Part shown: one piece after another, positions 44,234-52,723 of the stretch
Position numbering within the stretch: position 1 is the first letter of the stretch
Layout of the letters: each line of letters opens with the position of its first letter
Assembly (NCBI GenBank): GCA_016183985.1
Contig: JACPDN010000006.1
Span: 186,001-250,000, forward strand
From: Pseudomonadota bacterium
Lineage (GTDB): Bacteria; Pseudomonadota; Alphaproteobacteria; Dongiales; Dongiaceae
Length of the DNA stretch: 64,000 nucleotides
Direction of reading: 5' to 3'
The notes under the pieces: generated by a model
Told to the model about the DNA's origin: nothing
Seen by the model: the letters and a program-made list of their open reading frames with translations, nothing else
Database searches by the model: none
Position numbers and translations under genes: made by a program

Positions 44234-45577
44234 TTAGCTAGATGCGCGGCGGCGCAATTCCTCGAGAAACGCCTTGGTCGCGAATCCATCGGCCGGGAGA
44301 CCGACCTGAAGCTGGAAGGCGCGGATCGCCTTGCGGGTCTTCAAACCGATGACACCGTCGGCTGTGCCACCCAAAAGGCCACGATCGATGAGGCGCTGCT
44401 GCAGCTCTTCACGCTCGTCGAGCGAGAGAAGCGGTTCGTCCTCCGGCCATTTCGCCTTGACGCCCGGACCACCCATGACGCGCTGGCCGAGATAGGCGAC
44501 CGACAGCGCGTAGGAGGTCGAGTAATTGTATTTGAGGATGATCTTGAAGTTCTTGGTCACCAGGAAAGCTGGGCCCTTATAGCCCGCCAGCACCAGGATC
44601 GAGGTATTGCCGGGAAGCGCCGGCAAGGGCTGGCCGTCGATGGTGCGGACCCCGCGCTGCTGCCAATGGGCCACCGGCTTGTCGATGTCGAGTTCGGCTT
44701 CCTGATAGGGGAAGCCCTGCGGCAGCTTCACTTCGAAGCCCCAGGTGAGGCCGCGCTGCCAGCCGTCGCGCACCAGATGATTGGCGGTCGAGGCAAAGAC
44801 GTCCGGCATCGAGGTCCAGAGGTCGGGCGCGCCCGAGCCGTCGCGATCGACAGCGATGGTGAGGTAGTTCGACGGCAGGAACTGGCTGTGACCCATGGCA
44901 CCGGCCCAGGAGCCGATCATCTGACTGGGTTGCACATGGCCGCGATCGACGATCTTCAATGCCGACATCAGTTCGGTGCAGGCGAAGTCCTTGCGGCTGG
45001 TGCCGTAGCCGACATTCGAAAGCGCCTCGAAGACGTTCACATCGCCGAAATTGTTGCCGAAATCGGTTTCGATGCCCCATATGCCCATGAGGATCGCTGG
45101 CGGCACGCCATAATCGCGCTCGACATCGCTGGCGATCGTGCGCACCTCGGGCAACTTCGCCTGGCCCTTGGCGACGCGTTCGGCCGAGACGGCGCGATCG
45201 AGATAGGTCCAGACGGGCGTCACGAATTCCGCTTGCTTGCCGGCACGGTCGCGGATCTTCGGATTCTCGGTGACGCCGGCAAACGCCGTGCGGATGACCG
45301 GCTCGGGCTCGCCCTGATGCAGTGCGTAGGCGCCAAAGCGCGCCACCCATTCCTGATAGCTCGGCGTCTCGCCGGGGCAGGTGGTCTGGGTAATCTGGGT
45401 GAAGTCAGGAATGGTTGCCACCGCTGGCGCCGCGGGTGCCGGCGCTGCCGGGGCCGATGCCACAGGCGGCTGTGTCGGCTGCGCCGCGCAACCGGTCAGG
45501 AGGCCGGTGAGCAGGGCCGCTGACACAAGACGCTTCCCGTGCCTGTTGGAATGCGCGCGAACCGCCGCCGAAACCAT
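44234..45577 (-). CDS. Lytic murein transglycosylase (MltB/SLT_2 type) with peptidoglycan-binding domain
   Basis: The 447-residue protein has a lipoprotein-type signal (LLTGLLTGC, Cys near residue 29) and an Ala/Pro-rich linker. An SLT_2/MltB catalytic domain follows (about 80-360) with the catalytic Glu in LMGIWGIETDFGNNFG and the conserved SWAGAMGHSQFLPSNY, then a C-terminal PG_binding_1 domain (about 380-440; LLGGTADGVIGLKTRKAIRAF in parts). It cleaves peptidoglycan to 1,6-anhydro products at the outer-membrane inner face. It is a separate unit upstream of yajC. Confidence 0.92.
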   Translation of the reverse strand: MVSAAVRAHSNRHGKRLVSAALLTGLLTGCAAQPTQPPVASAPAAPAPAAPAVATIPDFTQITQTTCPGETPSYQEWVARFGAYALHQGEPEPVIRTAFAGVTENPKIRDRAGKQAEFVTPVWTYLDRAVSAERVAKGQAKLPEVRTIASDVERDYGVPPAILMGIWGIETDFGNNFGDVNVFEALSNVGYGTSRKDFACTELMSALKIVDRGHVQPSQMIGSWAGAMGHSQFLPSNYLTIAVDRDGSGAPDLWTSMPDVFASTANHLVRDGWQRGLTWGFEVKLPQGFPYQEAELDIDKPVAHWQQRGVRTIDGQPLPALPGNTSILVLAGYKGPAFLVTKNFKIILKYNYSTSYALSVAYLGQRVMGGPGVKAKWPEDEPLLSLDEREELQQRLIDRGLLGGTADGVIGLKTRKAIRAFQLQVGLPADGFATKAFLEELRRRASS

Positions 45578-45661
45578 GATCTACCCCGTCTCGCTTTCGA
45601 ATCACGAAAGCTGAGGATAGAGGGCAATTGTTAAAAAGTCACCGCTACTTAGCTGGGCCAA

Positions 45662-46420
45662 CTACCCGGAATACAGCAGCAGATAGATGCCGCGGACGAG
45701 ATAGACGGCACCCACCGCGACGCCAAGCCCGCGGGTCCACATCAGGAAGGCACGGTTGGTGATCCGGTCGAGCACGACGCGCGCCAGGGTGGCACCGGCC
45801 ATGGCCGTGACGATCGAGACGCCGAAGACCCAGAGCGGCACGTCGGCGCTGACCTCGCTATGGGTGGCGATGAGGGTGAAATAGATAAGGCGGTAGACAT
45901 GGCCGACCAACTGGCTGAACGCCTTGGTGGCGACGATCTGGCGACGATCGAGATCGGTGCGGAAGAAGAAGATGTCGACCAGCACGCCGGCCACCCCTGA
46001 GAGCAGTTGAACGCTCATGACCAGGAAGCCCAGGATGGTCGAGGCATAGGGGCGACGGATGTCCGGGGCAATATGCGCCGGCACCAGCACCGCGATCATC
46101 GGCACGATCCCCATGCCGATATAGACCCAGGCGGTGGGCGGCTGGAAGCTGATCCAGGTGAAGATGGCGAAGGCAACACCGGAGCCGAAGATGTAGCCCG
46201 GCATGACGCGCCACAGGATGAGGCGGTACCACAACAGCGCCCGCCAGCCGTTCGAGGTCATCTGTGTGACGGCATGGAGGCTCATCGCCGCCGGCACCGG
46301 GAGGACCAGCAGCAGCAGCCCGAGCAGTATGAGGCCACCCAGCATGCCGAAGATGCCGGAGAGGAACGACGTGCCGAGCACGGCGGCGATCACGGCAAAA
46401 AGGGTGGCGACAAAACTCAC
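45662..46420 (-). CDS. TSUP (TauE/SafE) family permease
   Basis: The 252-residue inner-membrane protein has about eight hydrophobic segments and the sulfite exporter TauE/SafE pattern, opening with FLSGIFGMLGGLILLGLLLL. Family members export organosulfonates or sulfite or act in related transport; the substrate here is unknown. It is divergent from a LysR gene across 105 bases containing a dyad (CCTAA-N7-TTAGG), so LysR control is likely. Confidence 0.85.
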   Translation of the reverse strand: MSFVATLFAVIAAVLGTSFLSGIFGMLGGLILLGLLLLVLPVPAAMSLHAVTQMTSNGWRALLWYRLILWRVMPGYIFGSGVAFAIFTWISFQPPTAWVYIGMGIVPMIAVLVPAHIAPDIRRPYASTILGFLVMSVQLLSGVAGVLVDIFFFRTDLDRRQIVATKAFSQLVGHVYRLIYFTLIATHSEVSADVPLWVFGVSIVTAMAGATLARVVLDRITNRAFLMWTRGLGVAVGAVYLVRGIYLLLYSG

Positions 46421-46495
46421 TGGCGGGTTCCCCGGTTAGCCAGAGCGGTATGCGCCGCCGCCCCTTCCGCCGCCAGCCACATTATGCCAGACTAG

Positions 46496-46512
46496 CCTAA
46501 GTTTTTGTTAGG
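46496..46512. promoter_or_regulatory. Candidate LysR-type operator
   Basis: CCTAA-GTTTTTG-TTAGG is an inverted repeat in the gap between the divergent TSUP permease and the lysR gene, ending 13 bases before the lysR start. Such a dyad with a T...A core is where a LysR regulator would bind; no binding data exist. Confidence 0.45.
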
Positions 46513-46525
46513 GTAAGGTACTCGA

Positions 46526-47416
46526 ATGACGCCATCTTTGAAGGGATTGAAGGCTGTAGAGGCTGCCTTGCGCTTGGGCAGCTTCGTGGCGGCGGCCGAG
46601 GAGCTCAATGTCACCCAGACAGCCATCAGCCGGCTCGTGAAGCTGGTCGAAGGGCAGATCGGGCAGACCCTGTTCGAGCGTCACGCCAATTCACTCATTC
46701 CCACCCCGGCAGGGCGGAGCCTGGGGCCACTGCTCGATGACGCGTTCCGGCGCCTCGAGGCCGCAGTGGACAGCGTGCGCCGGACGGCCCTCCCCGGCCT
46801 GTCGGTCGCCGCTGGGCCGACCTTCGCCATGCGCTGGCTCATCCCGCGGCTGCAGCATTTCCAGCGCCAGCATCCAGGGATCGAGGTGCGGCTGGTGACC
46901 GCCATTGATGATCATGTGACGCTGCGCCAGGACTGGGCGGCGACGATCCGGCTCTCCACCGCCCCCCTCCCCGGCTTCGTCGCGGAGAATCTCTTCAGCG
47001 CCGCCCTCTTTCCTGTGGCAGCGCCCGTGCTCGCTGAGAGCATCGGCAAGCTTTCCGATCTGCAACATCAGACGTTGCTCGAAGTGGCACACTCACCGCA
47101 GGAATGGCCGCGCTGGCTGGCGATGGCCGGGCTCGATCCGGCGCGCTTCCGCCGGCGCCTCTCCTTCGATTACTCGACCTATGCGATCCAGGCAGCGCTC
47201 GACGGCCTCGGCGTTGCCTTGGTGCGGGCACCCTATGTGCAGGACGATCTGGCCGCCGGACGCCTGATGCGGCTCTTCGATCTCGCCCTCGTCGATCCGG
47301 GGCGTGCCTGGCATCTCATCTACCGCGCCGAAGCACTTACCGATCCCTCTTTCGCCGCCTTTCGCGACTGGCTGCTCTCAGAGGTACAACGCAGCGAAAC
47401 CACAGGCGACCCTTAA
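46526..47416 (+). CDS. LysR-family transcriptional regulator (GcvA-like)
   Basis: The 296-residue regulator has an N-terminal helix-turn-helix (LKAVEAALRLGSFVAAAEEL, NVTQTAISRLVKLVEGQIG) and a C-terminal effector domain with FAMRWLIPRLQHFQRQHPGIEVRL, shown here as FAMRWLIPRLQHF. It is divergent from the TSUP gene and is 83 bases before an EamA gene, which suggests control of one or both transporters. The effector is unknown. Confidence 0.88.
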   Translation: MTPSLKGLKAVEAALRLGSFVAAAEELNVTQTAISRLVKLVEGQIGQTLFERHANSLIPTPAGRSLGPLLDDAFRRLEAAVDSVRRTALPGLSVAAGPTFAMRWLIPRLQHFQRQHPGIEVRLVTAIDDHVTLRQDWAATIRLSTAPLPGFVAENLFSAALFPVAAPVLAESIGKLSDLQHQTLLEVAHSPQEWPRWLAMAGLDPARFRRRLSFDYSTYAIQAALDGLGVALVRAPYVQDDLAAGRLMRLFDLALVDPGRAWHLIYRAEALTDPSFAAFRDWLLSEVQRSETTGDP

Positions 47417-47499
47417 GAAGATTAGCGCATAACAGCCATGAGCGGCGGTGCCCTTGCCGTGACAGACATGACCTCTATGCTGCCGCCAATTGAGGGGGA

Positions 47500-48405
47500 A
47501 TGAATCGGATGTCGGACGGGGCGGTCTCGCAGAATACCAAGGGCACGCTGCTGGTGGCCGCCGCCGCGATTTGCTGGAGCCTGGGAGGGCTCATCGCACG
47601 GCAGATCCATCTCGATGCCTGGGTGACGGTCGGCTGGCGTGGCGCCATTGCCGCCGTAGCACTGCTGATCTTCCTTCTCATCCGCGACGGGCGCGAAACT
47701 TTCACCCACTTCCGCAACATGGGGCCGGGCGGCATCGGCGTTGCGATCTGCTTCGCCGCTGCCTCGATCTCCTTCGTCATCGCACTCCAGCACGCCACCG
47801 TGGCGTTGATCCTGGTCGTGCAATCGACGGCGCCACTGGTCGCGGGGCTCCTGGCCTGGATCTGGATGCGCGAGCGTCTGGGATTCGCACGCATTGTCGC
47901 AATGCTGGTGGCGTTCGGTGGCATCCTGCTGATGGTCGCCAAAGCGGAAGGCCATGCCGATGCGCTCGGCATGTCACTCTCAGGTGTCATCGCGGTGAGC
48001 TTTGCGGTAGCGACCGTGCTCACGCGTCGATATGCCCATGTGCGCATGACACCCGCCACCTGCCTCGGCACGGCGATCATGGGTGTGATCGGCTTTGGCA
48101 TGGCCGGCGAACTGGCTCTCGAAGTGACGGGCGACGATCTCTTCTATCTCTTCCTCTTCGGCGCGGTGCAGCTTGCCATCGGCCTTATCCTCTTTACGAC
48201 GGGTGCCAGGCTCATTCCGGCCGCCAAGGCCGCACTCATCTCGCTGGTGGAGACCGTGCTCGGCGCCTTCTGGGTGTTCGTGTTCCTCGGCGAAAACCCG
48301 GGCATATACGCACTCTATGGCGGCATCCTGGTGGTGGGTGCCGTGGCCGGCAATACGCTCTATGACCAGCGCCGCGCTCAACGCCAACCGATCAACGCCG
48401 CATGA
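47500..48405 (+). CDS. EamA/DMT-family permease
   Basis: The 301-residue protein has ten hydrophobic segments in two EamA repeats (AAAICWSLGGLIARQI in the first; a second half beginning near ISFAVATVLTRRYAHV). Substrate unknown. The first ATG at 47500 sits almost on the GAGGGGG tract, so the third-codon ATG at 47509 is an alternative. Its stop overlaps the ATG of the MFS gene (ATGA), so both are cotranscribed and coupled. Confidence 0.85.
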   Translation: MNRMSDGAVSQNTKGTLLVAAAAICWSLGGLIARQIHLDAWVTVGWRGAIAAVALLIFLLIRDGRETFTHFRNMGPGGIGVAICFAAASISFVIALQHATVALILVVQSTAPLVAGLLAWIWMRERLGFARIVAMLVAFGGILLMVAKAEGHADALGMSLSGVIAVSFAVATVLTRRYAHVRMTPATCLGTAIMGVIGFGMAGELALEVTGDDLFYLFLFGAVQLAIGLILFTTGARLIPAAKAALISLVETVLGAFWVFVFLGENPGIYALYGGILVVGAVAGNTLYDQRRAQRQPINAA

Positions 48406-49628
48406 CGAAACATCCGTTGCTCCGTGCGCTGGGGCCGTTCGCCGCCGGCTATTTCACCTCTTATCTCTTCCGCGTGGTGAACGCCGCGATCTCCGATGAT
48501 CTCGTCAGGGAGCTTCAACTCAGCAATACCGATCTCGGCCTGATGACGTCGATGTATCTCTACGGCTTTGTACTGTTCCAGCTGCCGCTGGGGCTGCTGC
48601 TCGACCGTTTCGGACCGCGTCTCGTGCAGACAGGATTACTGCTGGTGGCGGCCTTGGGCGCTGGCCTTTTCGCGCTTGGCACCAACGCAGTGGAACTGGC
48701 CGGTGCTCGCCTGCTGATCGGTGTCGGCCTTGGCGGCTGCCTGATGTCGGCCTTCAAGGCCAATGCGATGTGGTTGCCCCCAGAACGCCTGGCGCTTGGC
48801 AATTCGGCGGTCGTGACATTCGGCGGCCTCGGCTTCCTCGCCGGCACCTATCCCGCCAATCTCGCCGCCGATCTCATCGGCTGGCGAGCGCTCTTCTTCG
48901 TGCTGGTGGGCTTCACGCTGACCGTCACTGCCACGATCTATTTCCTGGTACCGCGGCGGGATGACGACCACCACCCGGTCGCTTTCAGCCAGCAAATAAA
49001 AGGCTATTTCGACATTTTCCGCGACGGCATTTTCTGGCGCGTGACCCCGATGGTGGCGACGATCTCCGGCACCTTTATCGCCGTGCAGACCTTGTGGGCG
49101 ACACGATGGATGGGCGACGTGGCCGGCCTGGAGCGCCACGATGCCGGCCAGCAATTGATGATCTTAGGGCTAGCCTTCGCAACGGGTTCACTCTCAACCG
49201 GCTTCATTGCCGATGCCGCCCAGCGTCGCGGCATCGCCCTCAAATTCATCGTCGGTACGGCCTTTAGCCTCTATGCCATGGCACAGCTTGCCATGATCTT
49301 CGCTCTCCCCATCGCTTTGCCACTGATCTGGCTGGTCTATGGCTTCACCGGCCAGGCCGCCAATCTGGGCTATGCTACACTGGGTGCCCATTTCGGGAAA
49401 CGTCTTGCCGGCCGTGCGCAATCGGCCGCCAATCTACTGCTGTTCCTGGCCTCCGCCTTATTTCAGTCATCGATCGGCTGGGCGATCGATTATTTGAGCA
49501 GCACCCTGGCCGTTACAGACGCCTACGCCGTCGCACTCGGCACTTTGCTGGTATTGCAAGTCGTGGCGTTCGCCTGGTATGCGAGCGGCCGATACGCCTT
49601 GGTTCAGCGAGCGGTCGCAACGCGTTGA
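48402..49628 (+). CDS. MFS transporter
   Basis: The 408-residue protein has twelve membrane segments with the major facilitator motif-A-like GLLLDRFGPRLVQTG in the loop after TM2 and a long central cytosolic loop (RRDDDHHPVAFSQQ). The first half contains RAGYFTSYLFRVVNAAI-like substrate-helix features; it resembles nitrate/organic acid-type MFS but the substrate is not assignable. It is coupled to the EamA gene upstream. Its last 25 bases overlap the end of the converging DoxX gene. Confidence 0.85.
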   Translation: MTKHPLLRALGPFAAGYFTSYLFRVVNAAISDDLVRELQLSNTDLGLMTSMYLYGFVLFQLPLGLLLDRFGPRLVQTGLLLVAALGAGLFALGTNAVELAGARLLIGVGLGGCLMSAFKANAMWLPPERLALGNSAVVTFGGLGFLAGTYPANLAADLIGWRALFFVLVGFTLTVTATIYFLVPRRDDDHHPVAFSQQIKGYFDIFRDGIFWRVTPMVATISGTFIAVQTLWATRWMGDVAGLERHDAGQQLMILGLAFATGSLSTGFIADAAQRRGIALKFIVGTAFSLYAMAQLAMIFALPIALPLIWLVYGFTGQAANLGYATLGAHFGKRLAGRAQSAANLLLFLASALFQSSIGWAIDYLSSTLAVTDAYAVALGTLLVLQVVAFAWYASGRYALVQRAVATR

Positions 49629-50047
49629 GGCGACCGCATCGCAATCAGGCAATCGAGCGATAGCGCTCCCGCACCGTATTTGATGAGATAAAGCAGCGAG
49701 ACCGCCCAGACCGCATGCGTATCGAAGGCAGCGGGATAGACGAAAATCTCGATGACCACGGTCATGCCGAGCAGTGCCAATGCGGCAAAGCGCGTGCCCA
49801 GCCCCACGAAAAGAAACATGGGCATGGCAAGCTCCATCGCTATCGCGAGCGGCGCCGCGATTTGCGGCGGGATCAGCGGCAGCTGATATTCGTATTGAAA
49901 CAAGGCTAGGGTATTGCCGTTGTCCCAGCCTTCGAGCTTCAGCATGCCGGAACGCAGGAAGATGACGCCAATGCCAAGTCGCGCCAGCAGCGAGAAGGCA
50001 TCGCCGGGAATGCGGGAGAAGAGACCGATCAGCCGGTTCATGAACAT
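49604..50047 (-). CDS. DoxX family membrane protein of the bufferin operon
   Basis: The 147-residue protein has four hydrophobic segments and a DoxX-like start (LLARLGIGVIFLRSGMLKLEGW). DoxX-type proteins regularly end bufABC/gig-type operons. It overlaps the end of bufC by 10 bases (start 50047, bufC stop at 50038), consistent with coupling. Its role may be in respiration-linked redox or metal stress, but that is not proven. Confidence 0.85.
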   Translation of the reverse strand: MFMNRLIGLFSRIPGDAFSLLARLGIGVIFLRSGMLKLEGWDNGNTLALFQYEYQLPLIPPQIAAPLAIAMELAMPMFLFVGLGTRFAALALLGMTVVIEIFVYPAAFDTHAVWAVSLLYLIKYGAGALSLDCLIAMRSPQRVATAR

Positions 50048-50817
50048 GGTACGGCCACTGTCCTTTGAAGCTTGAAATTGTAATCTGTGAATGCCTCGGC
50101 CTGCAGCAATGCAGCCAGGCTGGGTGCCAAAGCAAAAGACTCATCGGCAGCCTCGCCCGCCATTGCGGCGTCGCCGAGCGAGGAGCCACTGAGCAGCGCC
50201 TGTACAAAGACGAATGCCGCCGGTGGCAAAGGCAGGACCGAAACCTGCTCGTCGCGGCGCGAGATCAGAACGGCCTCACCCGCCATATCCGCGGATACCG
50301 GGCCCGTCTCGGCGTCGAACATGTTGGTGCGCCAGATGGTATGGATAGGATAGTCGGCGCTGAGAAGCCTCGTGCCGGGATGAACATGAAAGACCAGATC
50401 AGGCACACGTTCCGCGGCAATCCCGGCCAGCATTTCCGGGCGCAATACGGGCGCATCGGCGCTGTGCAAAACCTCGTGGCAAGCCCATTCGAGCCTGGCA
50501 ACGTCGGCGAGATAGCGCAAGTCGGCCAATTCCGGCAATGCGGTCAGAAAGGCGGCAAACCCGGCACCGTATTCAGCCAGAACCGGTGAAAGCGGCGGAT
50601 GCTCGGCGACAAAACGCAGACAGCATCCCTGGAAGCACACATCGCCGACGAGGCGCCGGATAACGGGGAAACGCGCTGCAAGAACGCCAGCAAGGCTGGC
50701 AAAGACATTGTTGCGATAGATCGCCAGGCGCCGAGCCGGCCGCATGCCGATTGCGGGCGCAGCGTCTCCGTGCCAGATGGCGTCGGCGAAGGCCGCCTGT
50801 TGCCTACTCAGCAGCAT
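50038..50817 (-). CDS. bufC: BufC/HvfC-type DUF2063 protein
   Basis: The 259-residue protein matches the DUF2063 (BufC/HvfC N-terminal domain) family. Family features are the start LSRQQAAFADAIWHG, IYRNNVFASLAGVLAARFPVI (in parts: RRLAIYRNNVF, ALAARFPVIRRLVGD is seen as LAARFPVIRRLVGD), and DLRYLADVARLEWACHEVLHSAD in parts. In the bufferin model BufC is the partner that brings the precursor to the BufB enzyme. I set the start at 50817 (MLLSRQQ), which overlaps bufB by 14 bases. Confidence 0.82.
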   Translation of the reverse strand: MLLSRQQAAFADAIWHGDAAPAIGMRPARRLAIYRNNVFASLAGVLAARFPVIRRLVGDVCFQGCCLRFVAEHPPLSPVLAEYGAGFAAFLTALPELADLRYLADVARLEWACHEVLHSADAPVLRPEMLAGIAAERVPDLVFHVHPGTRLLSADYPIHTIWRTNMFDAETGPVSADMAGEAVLISRRDEQVSVLPLPPAAFVFVQALLSGSSLGDAAMAGEAADESFALAPSLAALLQAEAFTDYNFKLQRTVAVPCS

Positions 50818-51679
50818 GCAAAACCTCCGTCCGCATGATGTCATCGGCACGTGCCGCTTCGCCCAGCAGGACATCCCAAGCCGGCAGATCCTGATCCCAT
50901 TCAATCAAGGTCGGCCGCGGTCCCGTCTGATTGATGACGTGGCGATAGAGAGCCCAGACCGGGTCCGAAATCAGATCATTGTGCGTGTCGATCAGTACCT
51001 CGACCCCGTCGGCATCGATTTCCGCCCGATACCCGGCCAAGTGAATCTCCTCGATCGCGGCAAGCGGATAGCGCGCCAGATAGCCGCGCGGATCAAAACC
51101 GCAATTTGTCGCCGATACGAAGACGTTGTTTACATCGAGCAGGAGGCCGCAGCCAGTACGGCGCACCAGTTCCGTCAAGAGCGCGGGCTCGTCCGTCTCG
51201 TTTCCTTCGAAGCTAAGATAGAGCGACGGATTTTCAATCAGCATGTGGCGCCCAAGATAGTCCTGGATCTCATCGACATGCGAGACCAAGCGCTCCAACG
51301 CCTCTTTCGTATAGGGTAGCGGCAGCAGGTCATTGAGAAAACGACCGTCCTCAATTGACCAAGCCAAATGTTCGGAAAAGAGTGACGGCTCGTAACGACG
51401 GATGAGTTCGGCCAAGCGCGCTAGATGCGCTTTATCGGGGCGCGCCGCGCCGCCGAGCGACAGGCCAACGCCATGAAAGGATACAGGGCAACAGGCTCGC
51501 GCAGCGCCAAGCACACGGTGCTGAGGCCCACCAGCGCACATATAGTTTTCGGGATGCACCTCAATCCAGGCGACACGTTGCGGCGCCAACCCAAAATCGG
51601 CGTAGTGGCCAGCCCGCAACCCGATCCCGGCCTGCGCCGGGATCGGGTCGGCAGCGGCGATATGAAGCCGCGACGACAT
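50804..51679 (-). CDS. bufB: BufB/HvfB-type DUF692 multinuclear iron enzyme
   Basis: The 291-residue protein is a DUF692 TIM-barrel enzyme, a family using two or three iron ions to modify cysteines of peptide precursors. Metal-binding type motifs include WIEVHPENYM, PSLFSEHLAWSI, LLLDVNNVFVSATN, EIHLAGY and LIDTHNDLISDPVWALY. It is expected to convert BufA cysteines to thiooxazole-type groups, as reported for bufferins. The ATG at 51679 is nine bases after the bufA stop; a TTG two codons upstream is possible. Confidence 0.9.
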   Translation of the reverse strand: MSSRLHIAAADPIPAQAGIGLRAGHYADFGLAPQRVAWIEVHPENYMCAGGPQHRVLGAARACCPVSFHGVGLSLGGAARPDKAHLARLAELIRRYEPSLFSEHLAWSIEDGRFLNDLLPLPYTKEALERLVSHVDEIQDYLGRHMLIENPSLYLSFEGNETDEPALLTELVRRTGCGLLLDVNNVFVSATNCGFDPRGYLARYPLAAIEEIHLAGYRAEIDADGVEVLIDTHNDLISDPVWALYRHVINQTGPRPTLIEWDQDLPAWDVLLGEAARADDIMRTEVLHAAE

Positions 51680-51688
51680 CGGCAAATA

Positions 51689-51973
51689 TCACATCGGCTT
51701 CAGCGAGCCGGCGCGCTCGGAGCCGTCCGGCAATTTGACCATGGTCGTTTCGCAGCTGCCCTTGGGCACCAGCTTCCAGGCGCCTTGGTCGTAATCGACC
51801 TTGGACTGGCCGGCGCAAGAATTGCTGCCAGTTGCGGCGCAGTCGTTCTTGCCAGCCATGGCGATCCCGAAGCATTTTTCTTTGGCGTCATCGGCCTGGG
51901 CCGGGGCGCTTGCCAGCGACAAGGCAGTCAGCAACGATCCGGCAAGAGCGACAACGGCGGTACGGCGATTCAT
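51689..51973 (-). CDS. bufA: Bufferin-type precursor peptide (DUF2282)
   Basis: The 94-residue precursor has a signal peptide ([20 protein letters not shown], cleavage likely after Ala27 in AQA-DD) and four cysteines at 34, 45, 53 and 74 ([25 protein letters not shown]), the pattern of BufA1/DUF2282 proteins. Bufferins are periplasmic post-translationally modified peptides that bind copper and protect cells; this is known for family members, not shown here. AGGAGG at 51981-51986 is a very strong ribosome-binding site. It is the first gene of the operon, preceded by a SigF-type promoter. Confidence 0.88.
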   Translation of the reverse strand: MNRRTAVVALAGSLLTALSLASAPAQADDAKEKCFGIAMAGKNDCAATGSNSCAGQSKVDYDQGAWKLVPKGSCETTMVKLPDGSERAGSLKPM

Positions 51974-52023
51974 GTGCTTTTCCTCCTGAGATGAGCAGCA
52001 GGATGCTGCCCTACATCGGATGT

Positions 52024-52049
52024 TTCGGGGCCGGGCGGCGCGACGTTAC
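52024..52049 (-). promoter_or_regulatory. SigF-type ECF promoter of the bufferin operon
   Basis: On the minus strand GTAACG (52049-52044) is followed after 16 bases by CGAA (52027-52024). From memory, the SigF consensus in Caulobacter is close to GTAACC-N16-CGAA, so five of six -35 bases and the full -10 fit. The predicted start is about 45 bases before the bufA ATG. Confidence 0.7.
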
Positions 52050-52129
52050 AGCGCACCTGTACAAAATCAGCCAGTTTACCAATTCGGCGCGATTAATCAT
52101 GATGCCCGGGAAAATGCTCTGGCGTCGGA

Positions 52130-52157
52130 TGTAACAATGCGCACGACGCGCCGTATC
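52130..52157 (+). promoter_or_regulatory. SigF-type ECF promoter of the sigF-nrsF operon
   Basis: TGTAAC (52130-52135) and CGTATC (52152-52157) are 16 bases apart, pointing to autoregulation of the sigma factor gene. The predicted start is only about 8-10 bases before the GTG start, so the mRNA may be nearly leaderless. Confidence 0.55.
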
Positions 52158-52171
52158 CAGGATGTGCAGGT

Positions 52172-52723
52172 GTGGCGGAATTGGAAGACGAACTGGCCAG
52201 TCTGATGCGAACGGCCCAGGCGGGAGACGCCGCGGCCTACCGCCGATTGCTGTCGGCACTTGCCGATATGCTGCGCCGCTGGGTGCGGCGGGAGTTGGCA
52301 CGCCAGGGATACGAGATCGCGGAAGCCGAGGACATTGTGCAGGAGACATTGCTAGCCATCCATCTGAAACGCGGTAGTTGGGATCCCGACCGGCCCATCC
52401 TGCCTTGGCTGCGCGCCGTCACCCGTCACAAACTGATAGACAATCTGCGCCGGCGCGGGCGCCGCATCATGGTGCCGGTCGATGATATCATGGAAACGCT
52501 GGCCGCGCCGGAGCCGGAAGACCGGTTGTCCGCTGAAGCGCTGGATCGGCACCTCGCCACCCTGCCGCCGGGCCAGTCGCAAGTCGTACGGGCCATTTCC
52601 ATCGATGGCCTGAGCCCCAGCGAGACGGCCAAAAAGCTGACCCTGAGCGAAGGCGCTGTACGCGTGGCGCTGCACCGGGGACTTGCCGCGCTGTCGCGGG
52701 CAGCGCAAAGGAGCGAGCCGTGA
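52172..52723 (+). CDS. sigF: ECF RNA polymerase sigma factor, SigF type
   Basis: The 183-residue sigma-70 family factor has regions 2 (YEIAEAEDIVQETLLAIHLKR, in parts) and 4 (LPPGQSQVVRAISIDGLSPSETAKKL in parts: LSPSETAKKLTLSEGAVRVALHRGL). It has no extra domains, and the genomic pairing with a DUF1109/NrsF membrane anti-sigma downstream, with a 4-base overlap (GTGA), is diagnostic. In Caulobacter SigF responds to chromate and copper and drives bufferin-type genes. The GTG at 52172 follows a weak CAGG. Confidence 0.88.
   Translation: MAELEDELASLMRTAQAGDAAAYRRLLSALADMLRRWVRRELARQGYEIAEAEDIVQETLLAIHLKRGSWDPDRPILPWLRAVTRHKLIDNLRRRGRRIMVPVDDIMETLAAPEPEDRLSAEALDRHLATLPPGQSQVVRAISIDGLSPSETAKKLTLSEGAVRVALHRGLAALSRAAQRSEP

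Noticed and set aside
44120-45523. 467-codon open frame on the plus strand
   Set aside because: Antisense to the lytic transglycosylase gene, which has a clear signal, catalytic Glu and PG-binding domain.
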